Shown: piece after piece, positions 55,421 through 64,000 of the stretch | Numbering within the stretch: position 1 is the stretch's first letter | How the letters are laid out: every line of letters begins with the position of its first letter | NCBI RefSeq assembly: GCF_030848805.1 | Contig: NW_027270198.1 | Location: forward strand, 1-64,000 | Origin: Temnothorax longispinosus | Taxonomy: Eukaryota; Arthropoda; Insecta; Hymenoptera; Formicidae | Direction of reading: 5' to 3' | Length of the DNA stretch: 64,000 nucleotides | Notes under the pieces: generated by a model | The model's database searches: none | The model's input: only the letters and a program-made list of their open reading frames with translations | Told to the model about the DNA's origin: nothing | Translations under genes and position numbers: made by a program

Positions 55421-58400
55421 CTACATTTGGTCGTCATCGACCTCGCCTTCGTTACATGGTTCAGAGTTGATGCCGTCCGCCATGGCGGAACTTTGCGAGA
55501 AGTTTATGTCGATCGGAAGAAAACATAATTTTACAATGGGTCGCTTGTACTGAGAACGCGCAGTTTTCACTGTGACTACCTGGGTGAGTCCGTCAACTCC
55601 GGGATGACATGCCGTTATGCGGCCGAGCTCCCCATCGACACGGGGGTGCAAGCGCGTTTGCATGAGCACCATTTGGCCGACTTTGGCGGACTCATGTGCT
55701 ACCCTCCATTTTGGCCTCTGCTACAAAGTAAGCGCATAGTCATTTGACCACGATTTCCAGAATAATTCGGTGATACGTTGGAGGAGCTGCCACTGTGACA
55801 ATCGTGCCTCATTGAGCTCGAGAACACTGGGTTCCGAGGCGGCGAGAAGGGGGCTTCCGATGAGGAAATGTCCAGATTCTCGGACATTGCCGCGATTGGG
55901 CGGGAATTCAGACAAGCCTCGATGCGAAACAACACTGTGGCGAGCTCCTCGAACGTAAGGGTATATGATCCGATACATCGGCTTTAGGTGATACTTCACG
56001 CTGCGTACCGCAGCTTCCCACAGCCCTTTTAAATGCGGAGCGGAGGGCGGTAGGAAGTGCCAGGTAGTGCCTTCGGAGGCCATCTAATTTAAAAATTCGG
56101 ATCTTTGGTCGCGACTTTAGCCGCGGTTTTGAGTTTGCGATCGGCGCCCTGGAATGTTGTTTCATTATCGGAGTAAATTGATCTTGGAAATCTGCGACGA
56201 GATACGAAGCGGGCAAATGCAGCGAGGAACGCGGGGGTGGAGTAATCGCTGACAAGTTCGAGGTGTATCGCCTTTGTAGTCATACAGATAAACACGGAAA
56301 TGTAGGTTTTATGGGCCTTATGGCCACGGCCTTTCGCTGTACGTACTAACACGGGACCGGCGAAGTCGACCCCGGTGTGAGCGAATGCTCGGATGGAGCG
56401 ATTTACGCGAACGCGTGGGAGGTCGCCCATGAGTTTGCTTGGGATGGGCGCTCGTTCTCGAGTACAAACGACGCATTTGTATAAGACGGCGCGGACGAGC
56501 GAACGCGCTTGTAATATCCAATACTTTTCGCGAAGCAAGGACAGTGTTAACTGCGGTCCGGCATGCAGCGCTCGCAAATGAATGTCGCGAATGACCAGTT
56601 TTACTAATAGGTGATCCCTTAAGACTATCGGGTGACGTGCGTTCTCGTCGATGTCTGCGTGTCGAAGTCGGCCTCCGACACGGATAAGCCGTTGGTCGTC
56701 GAGAAACGAATTAAGCGGAAGAAAAGAACTCGATTTTGGGATAGGAACTGCGTTTGTTAGTGAAGCTATTTCGATCGGGAACAGGTCGGCTTGGATTGAC
56801 CGTAACCAAAAGTTTTCCGCAGAGTCGATCTCGAAGGATTGTAGGATAACGACGGACGAAGAGGGGGTCGGCTGCGCGGCCCTTTGATGAGCTCGGATGT
56901 TCTTGACGAAGCGCTAATGTAGGCGGTGACTCTTAACAATTTCGACCACGACGAATATCGCGTTGATAGGTCCCAGGATTGAACGACGGTCGACTGTTGT
57001 TGTCGTTCTTCGAGCGTGGTACTCGGTTCTAACGAGGGGGCGTTATTTGGCTATTGTTCTGGAGTTTTGGTCATCCAGGAGGGACCTGACCACCACAAGT
57101 AGTTCGAGGCCAGCTCCGCGGGAGAGATCCCACGTGACACGCAGTCGGCAGGATTTTCATCAGTGGACACGTGACGCCAGGGTGTGTTCGGGAGCCTCGC
57201 TTGAATATCCGCGACACGATTCGCCACGAATGTCTTCCAGTGAGCTGGTGAGCGCCTCAGCCAGGCCAGAGCCACTTTGGCGGCGATCCAGCAGTGTTTC
57301 GGTACGTTCGGCATATCGAGCGACATGCAAACAAATTGGAAGAGTCTGGCGAGCAGCTGAGCCGCACAGAGTTCGAGTCGAGGGACGCTCATTGGTTTTA
57401 GCGGAGCGACCTTGGATTTTGCTGCTAGCATTGTCACAGTCACAGTACCGTCCATTAATACGACGCGAAGGTATACTACCGCAGCGTAGGCCTTTGTGGA
57501 TGCGTCAGAGAATCCATGTAACTCCTTCTGGAGCGCATGATGTCCGCATTGAGTCCAGCGTGGAATAGTTACCCTTTCAAGTTCCGGGAGCTGCTCATAA
57601 TATCGTCGCCATTGCTCGAGAAGATTGGACGGGACTGGTTCGTCCCAATTACACTTTGACGCCCAAAGTTGTTGCATTAAAATTTTCGCTCGAATGACGA
57701 CAGGCGTGGCCTAGCCAAGAGGATCGAACAGTTTGGCGATAGCGGATAGAATCGTTCGTTTTGTTTCTCCTGGCGCGTTTGACCTGTTCACCTGGAATTG
57801 AAATACATCGCGGTCCGGATTCCAAGTAAGGCCGATTTTTATCCTTTCATCCTTGCGTAGTTCTCGACTTTGAGCCAGGCGGTGATTATTAGGGTCGATA
57901 TCCTTGAGAAGGTCGGGCGAATTGCTTGCCCATTTGCGAAGAGTGAATCCGCCTTTGTCAAGGAGAGACACGACTTGGTCTCGAGTTTGCCGAGCGAGGA
58001 TCTTGTCATCTGCGCCAAACGTAAAATCGTTTATATATCGTTTCCGCATGAGCACGGGAATGGCAAGCGGAAATGCGGCTCCGTGGTCGACGACGAGCTG
58101 TATCATGACTCTCAGAGCTTGGTTAGGAACAGAGGCGGTACCATATGTAACCGTGCATAAGATATATGTTAATACGGGAGAATCTGGATGTGGCCGCCAG
58201 AAAATCCATTGGTAATCACGATCGGGAGGATGGACAAGGATCTGCCGGTGCATTTTCGTCATGTCGGCGGAATAAACGTACCGATATAGACGCCACTGTA
58301 AAATGACAGAAGCGAGATTTGTTTGGAGCTTGCGGCCAACAAGGAGGTGGTCGTTAAAAGAAGTGCCGTTTGTGGTTGGGCTTGACGCGTTAAACACGAC

Positions 58401-59400
58401 ACGAACTCGGATTGTTGCGCTACTCTCCCGGAAAACAGCGTGATGAGGGATGAACACAATCTGCGTCGGATCACTAGGCTTCTCGTTATCTGGAACTCGT
58501 TGCATATGCCCAAGATCGGCATATTCCTTAAGGAACGCGTGGTATTCGGCGGCTTTTGTCGGTTCCTGCTTTAGGCGGTTTTCTGCGCGAAGGTAGTTTT
58601 GTAGGGCCGAGTTACGAGATTCTCCGATAGAGATGGGAGACCCGTTTTTAAAGGGTAGTCTGACGACGTAGCGCCCGTCAGGGTTTTGATAGTGCGTGCG
58701 TAGGAAATGATCCTCGCACGCTTGGTCTTCTGGAGTTAACTGGGTCGTGTGGGGTATCTCCTCCACCTCCCAAAGAGGCGCATGTTGTAATCGAAATCTT
58801 CATCTATGGAGGCATGATGTACGTCGATCCGTTGGCCGGGTCGCTCTCCACCCGTTGGTCCGGAAATAATCCATCCCAGAACAGTGTTTTGCGCTATAGG
58901 TTCGTTCGCGGCGCCCTTCCGGACCCCGTCGAGAATTAACGCGCCAAACGAGTCTGCGCCAATGAGGACGTCGATTGGGTCGGATTCCGCGAAATCCTGA
59001 TCGGCTAGGTTGAGATCCTTTAGGTGTGGCCATTGAATCCGAAAACTGCTACGATTGGGCAAGTACCGCGTTAGTGACTTTAAAACTAATGCGGAAGTGG
59101 AATAAGCAGGAGTGTCCGACGCGCTCGGAGTGATCGTGATGAGAGCAGCCTGCCGGACGGAGGTGTGCGTCTCTCCAATGCCGGTCACACTGATCGAGGT
59201 GCAAACCTTCGGAAGGCGCAAAGATTGAGCCAAGTTCTGGGTCATAAACGACGCAGCTGATCCTTGATCGATTAAGGCGCGCACGATTTGAAATCGACCC
59301 TGATCGGAATAAACTCTAACTCGAGCGGTTGCAAGGAAAATTGGCTGGTTGGGGGGGAATGGATTTGGCGACAACATGAGATACGATATCGACAGTGGAA
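55421..59400 (-). pseudogene. pol: BEL/Pao retrotransposon pol (5'-truncated)
   Basis: Minus-strand domains in order: retropepsin-like ALIDQGSAASFMTQNLA (about 59280-59230), RT (58766-57711) with VVFNASSPTTNG-type and CTVTYGTASVPNQAL motifs and the catalytic site as RYINDFTFG, RNase H-like GFSDASTKAYAAVVYLR (about 57525), integrase with a CVVC zinc region (56475), HTGVDFAGPV, IYSDNETTFQGA and APHLKGLWEAAVRSVK, then a DUF5641-like end GQMVL...PRVDGELGRI. This is the BEL/Pao signature. The RT YVDD Asp is Asn. Frame changes occur near 57700, 57040-56580, 56085 and 55700. The gag is missing; the 5' side joins Gypsy sequence near 59400. Confidence 0.87.
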
Positions 59401-61868
59401 TCTTCGGGTTTTCTCCAGCGGGCCGATAAACTTTGGCGCGAGTTTTGCGTTAAATGACGCGCTTTTGTTGGATAGCGGGCGGTCCCGCTTCCACACCCAT
59501 TCTCCGACTCTCGGTCTCCATTCTCGGCGGCGGAGGTTGTAGTGCTTCTCCTGGTGCTGGAACGCGCGCGCCAACTGAATTTTTACGAGTTTGTATGCCT
59601 CGGTCAGGCGGCGGTGGAGTGCCGACGGCGGGATTGGAGTGTCGCGCGGCGTATCTTCCCCGGAGCGTCGTAATTCGCGGCCGTGATTCAAATACGCGGG
59701 CGTGTAACCGGTCGCGTCGTGCGTCGCGGTGTTGTACGCGAACTGGAGCTCGGGCAGGTTTTCGTCCCAGGCTTTATGTCGCTTGCGCGATCATTGTTTT
59801 AATTACGCGGTTAGTGCGCTCCACGGGGTTGCAGTGGGGCGCGTATGCCGGGGTGAATCGGTGACTAATCCCGCAATCGTATAGCAACTTTGCGAGTTGC
59901 CTTGATTTCAGCTGGGTGCCATTATCCGACAGGATTTCGTCCGGGCATCCATGACGGAAAATAATGGCCTCAGTGATAGATTTCACGATGGCCGGTGCAG
60001 TAGCTCGGCGCAGCGGTCGGAGTTCGACCCATTTCGTGAATCGGTCCTGCATATTTAGGAGCCACACGTGGCCGGCGGCGGATCGCGGGAGCGGACCGAC
60101 GAGGTCAATGGTGACCTGCTGCTACGGGTGATCGAGGGTGGTCGGGTGTAGCTGGCCGGCCGGTTTCTTCTGCGCGACTTTGTGCGCCAGGCATGTCGGG
60201 CATTCCCTCACGTACCGGGCGATATCGCGGAACATTCCGGGCCAGTAATAGCGGAGCGCGATTCTCGCGATCGTCTTGGCGATCCCCAAGTGGCCGGCTG
60301 TGGGCGCGTCGTGGTAGCGCTCGAGGATCGTGGCGCGCTGGTCCTTCGGGACGCACTCCTTCCATTGTTTGCCCGCCGGAGTGTCCTTAAAGTCCAGGCT
60401 GTGGAGCACGTTCTTCCACAGCCGGCCGCGGTCGATTCGGAAGTCGGGTACCTCGTGCGGCGTGGCTTCGGCCGCGCGCCGCATTTACGTGTACCACGGA
60501 CATTTCGGTGCGGTAATGCTGAGGCTCTCTGGTTGCCGGGACAGGCGTCGGCTACCTTGTTGAGGGCCCCCTTTCGGTAATTCACGTCGAAATCGAACTA
60601 TTGCAATTCGAACGCCCACCTCCCCAGCCGACCGGACGGCGATTCTATCTTCTGCAGCCATTTTAAGGACTGGTGATCCGTGATCACCGTGAACCGGTAT
60701 CCTTCGAGGTATCCGCGCATTCGCCCGATGCCCCATATCACCGCTAGGCACTCTAACTCGGTGGCGTTGTAATTGCGCTCGGCGCCATTCAATGTGCGGC
60801 TGGCGTACGCGATCACGCGCTCTCCCTCGGGAAAATACTGCGTCAGCACGGCCCCGAAGCCGGTGGTGCTGGCGTCGATCTGCAGGCAGAATTGTCGCGT
60901 GAAGTCGGGGCACGCGAGCACCGGGCGGTCGTCAGGACCCTTTTTAGTGTCTCGAACGCGTCTTGCTCGGTTTCTCCCCAGGTCCACCGCGCCTGTTTGC
61001 GGGTCAACGCAGTGAGCGGTGTGGCGAGGGTTGCGAAGTCCTTAACGAACCGGCGGTACCAGGATGCGATCCCCAGGAATTGCCGGACCTGACGTACGTT
61101 CTGCGGGGCGGGCCAGTTCGCGACGACGCTGACCTTTTCGGGGTCGGTTCGAATACCGTCGCGGTCGATCATGTGGCCGAGATATTTGATTTGATTGAGG
61201 CAGAATCGGCACTTTTCGGGGTTGATCCACAGGTTGGCCTCACGGAGCCGGCGGAACACTTCGCGCATGATGCTCAGGTGTTTTTCGAATGTCTCGCTGA
61301 TGATTACTATATCATCCAGGTATACGAACACGGCCGGTTCCAACTTGGGGCTCAAGACGGTGTCGAGAAAGCGCTGGAACGTTGCCGGCGCCGAATGTAA
61401 TCCGAACGGCATTACGGTGAATTGCATCTAGCCCTTGCCCGGGACGGTAAACGCGGTCATGGGTCGGCTCTCCCGTGAGAGCGGCACCTGCCAGTACTCG
61501 TTTTTCAAGTCAAGAGTAGTCAGGTATCGGGCCCCCCGGAGCTTATCTAGTGTCGCGGTGATCTGGGGCAGCGGGTAGGCGTCCTTTTCGGTCACGTCGT
61601 TCACCCGGCGGAAATCAATGCAGAACCGCGGTTTGCCGTACTTTTTCCGCACGATGACGACCGGCGAGCTCCAGGCGCTGTGCGAGGGTTCGATAACCCC
61701 GTCGCGGAGCATTTTGTCGACCTCGGCGTCGATGATGGCTTGCATGGCTGGGATACGCGGCCGATATCGTTGTTTAATCGGGCGGTCCGTCTTTACGCGG
61801 ATTAGCCCAGTCAATAGAGCCCGAAAAAACCGCTGAAATGGAATTAATTCTGGGAAGCGATTTTTTTT
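59401..61868 (-). pseudogene. pol: Ty3/Gypsy pol fragment (RT-RNaseH-integrase)
   Basis: Minus-strand RT begins near 61860 (VIEPSHSAWSSPVVIVRKK, RFCIDFRRVNDVTEKDAYP) and reads to an in-frame TAG at 61428, then MPFGLHSAPATFQRFLD and FVYLDDIVI near 61315. RNase H follows (LQIDASTTGFGAVLTQYF near 60880, TELECLAVIWGI, TDHQSLKWLQ). Integrase has an HH-CC zinc region near 60290-60200 (CPTCLAHK), VTIDLVGPL near 60105, EILSDNGTQ near 59935 and NPVERTNR near 59825, so its three catalytic acids are present. A C-terminal segment ends in KFIGPLEKTRR. Gag, protease and LTRs are missing. It is a lineage different from the Gypsy element at 5-15 kb. Confidence 0.87.
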
Positions 61869-61871
61869 CTT

Positions 61872-62482
61872 TGACTGTTTTGGAGGGTCATGGGTAGTCT
61901 AAAACCGGATTTTCGGGATTCTAACCCTGGAGCGTTAGCCGCCATTTTGATGAGAAGGGTGATTTTGTAAATATCTCGCTTATTTTCAACTTTAGAGTGA
62001 AAGTGGTAATAACCAAACTTGTAGAAAATTTAATACTCTACAATTTTGGTCCTTATCATTTTTTACCTAGGATCGATATTTTGGGTCTTAGACTCGAAAG
62101 TGGGGGGTGAAATTTTATTATTTTTTTTTTAATTTTTTGAATAAACGCGCCATAAACTCTACTCCCGTGGTGATGTGTAAAAGATGTTTTTCATTATACC
62201 AAGTAAATTCAAAAAATAAAAAAAAATAATGAAATTTCACCCTCCCCACTTTCGAGTCTAAGACCCAAAATATCGATCCTAGGTGAAAAATGATAAGGAC
62301 CAAAATTGTAGAATATTAAATTTTCTACAAGTGTGGTTATTACCATTTTTACTTTAAAGTTGAAAATAAGCGAGATATTTACAAAATCACCCTTCTAATC
62401 AAAATGGCGGCTAACGATCCAGGGTTAGAATCCCGAAAATCCGGTTTTAGACTACCCATGACCCTCCAAATCAGTAAAAAAA
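61872..62482. mobile_element. ~610-bp long-hairpin MITE
   Basis: Left arm 61872-62115 and right arm 62215-62482 are inverted copies of ~250 bp (outer motif TTTGGAGGGTCATGGGTAGT) around a ~100-bp AT-rich loop. No coding region. It abuts the truncated Gypsy pol on one side and the unclassified repeat on the other. Confidence 0.88.
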
Positions 62483-62483
62483 A

Positions 62484-63527
62484 ATCATGCGTGTGGTCGC
62501 CACGCGCGTTAGAAGTGAAACTTCTGAAGGCAAGGCTTTGCCATAACTTTTCTGAAATTAATACAAAAACAATGCAACGGAATTAGTCACTCCAAGCCGC
62601 CCGCAACTCAAAATATAGTGTTACTAGCTGGTTACCCGGGCTTCGCCCGGGAGTCGTTTTTCTTCAAACGACTTCATTTGTATTTCAATATCCTTAATCG
62701 AAAAAAATTTCTTTATCAGACAATAGCTTATCAAGCAAAAATCAATTAAATAATTAATGTTTTTACTAAAATGATTTCTATTAATTGTAGATATTTATTA
62801 TTTCCATTTTGTTCTATCGGTTAGTTAATTTTTCTACGGAACTTTTGCAAATTTTAAGATCCTGCTTTTTTTTGTTGGAAAAGGAAAATGTTTACGCATA
62901 CCCTAAGGCCGGTCCCCAGGGTTATGCCGGACTTATTCACCGACTAAAAACCACCTCCCCCGGCCCCCAACCCCACCGCTTTTAAATCAGCCACCCGACA
63001 CACTTTTTATGTTTATGTCAGGAATTACATCAGAATCAAAACATTTCCTACAAAACATTCGGTCAATTATTTACCGAAAAATTGAAAAAATTTCGGATAC
63101 CGGTTCCCAAAAAAATCGGCAACGAAAAACTATACGCTCTATAACACTCCCCAAAAAATTCTACCCCTATTTTATACTTTCATCGGTCAATTATTTTCCA
63201 AAAAATTGGAAAAATTTCTGATACCGGTTTCCCAAAAAATCGATAACAAAAATTATACACTTTATGGTACTCCTCGACAAATTCTACCCCTAATTCATAT
63301 ACAATTCTTTAAAATTCGGTTAATTATTTCCCGAAAAATTGGAAAAATTTCGGATACCGGTTCCCAAAAAGATCGGTAACGAAAAACTATGCACTCTATA
63401 ACACTCCCCGGAAAATTCTACCCCTATTTTATATACTTTTGGTAAAAATTCGGTCGAATAGTTTGAGAGTGTATAAAGAACATACATACATACAGACATT
63501 CTATTATATATATATAGATAGATAGCT
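62484..63527. mobile_element. second copy of the env-disrupting repeat element
   Basis: Matches 11877-12935 almost exactly over 1.04 kb, from AAAATCATGCGTGTGGTCGC to the TATATATAGATAGATA tract, then runs into the assembly gap. Identity by eye is above 98%, with mostly one-base differences. The tandem array seen in the first copy would lie inside the gap. Confidence 0.92.
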
Positions 63528-64000
63528 NNNNNNNNNNNNNNNNNNNNNNNNNNNNNNNNNNNNNNNNNNNNNNNNNNNNNNNNNNNNNNNNNNNNNNNNN
63601 NNNNNNNNNNNNNNNNNNNNNNNNNNNNNNNNNNNNNNNNNNNNNNNNNNNNNNNNNNNNNNNNNNNNNNNNNNNNNNNNNNNNNNNNNNNNNNNNNNNN
63701 NNNNNNNNNNNNNNNNNNNNNNNNNNNNNNNNNNNNNNNNNNNNNNNNNNNNNNNNNNNNNNNNNNNNNNNNNNNNNNNNNNNNNNNNNNNNNNNNNNNN
63801 NNNNNNNNNNNNNNNNNNNNNNNNNNNNNNNNNNNNNNNNNNNNNNNNNNNNNNNNNNNNNNNNNNNNNNNNNNNNNNNNNNNNNNNNNNNNNNNNNNNN
63901 NNNNNNNNNNNNNNNNNNNNNNNNNNNNNNNNNNNNNNNNNNNNNNNNNNNNNNNNNNNNNNNNNNNNNNNNNNNNNNNNNNNNNNNNNNNNNNNNNNNN
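63528..64000. other. assembly gap (N)
   Basis: 473 undetermined bases. The gap begins at the point where the matching copy enters simple-sequence and tandem-repeat DNA, which probably caused the assembly break. Confidence 1.

Overview
This window looks like a transposon graveyard from a hymenopteran nuclear genome, most likely an ant. The evidence is an old nuclear copy of mitochondrial DNA (a NUMT) that keeps the gene order trnM-trnI-trnQ-ND2-trnW, which is typical of ants. Around it lie insect-type 28S rRNA and arthropod transposon families: R1-like LINEs, Ty3/Gypsy with an envelope gene, BEL/Pao, P, hAT, pogo-like, Helitron and piggyBac-like elements. I see no convincing intact host protein-coding gene. 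Almost every transposon frame is broken, mostly by single-base indels. The last 473 bases are an assembly gap.

Layout. 1-1.35 kb: a Helitron fragment joined to a piece of 28S rDNA. 1.85-24.64 kb: one NUMT (trnW, ND2, trnQ, trnI, trnM, AT-rich region, 12S, 16S). It is cut open by a TTAA-flanked element (2.24-3.13 kb), by a 10.2-kb Gypsy/errantivirus-like element with near-identical LTRs and a TTTA target duplication (5.29-15.52 kb), and by an 8.2-kb R1-like LINE with a 14-bp target duplication (15.73-23.97 kb). These insertions carry insertions of their own. The Gypsy env gene holds a 1.7-kb unclassified repeat ending in a 251-bp higher-order tandem array. The LINE ORF1 holds a 1.16-kb fold-back element built from 16-bp units. 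24.64-29.37 kb: a second, internally deleted R1-like copy, itself hit by a 1.4-kb P-type element with 29-bp inverted ends, an 8-bp target duplication and a THAP-domain exon.

29.4-36.8 kb: a hAT fragment, unclassified GC-rich sequence, a TATA/initiator promoter with tandem repeats, and a 1-kb inverted repeat carrying two tRNA-like (SINE-type) modules. 36.8-43.04 kb: a five-exon P-element/THAP9-like transposase pseudogene on the minus strand. 43.6-44.25 kb: four tandem exon-like units, each with its own splice acceptor and donor. 46.55-51.30 kb: a huge palindrome made of two head-to-head copies of a pogo-like transposase unit. 51.3-54.75 kb: small MITEs and a hAT pseudogene split by a TTAA-flanked element. 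54.9-61.87 kb: minus-strand BEL/Pao pol fused to Gypsy pol. 61.87-63.53 kb: a 600-bp hairpin MITE next to a second copy of the repeat that disrupts the Gypsy env.

The target-site duplications give a relative order: NUMT first, then the LINE and the LTR element, then the elements inside them. Domain assignments rest on motifs visible in conceptual translations; no database search was possible.
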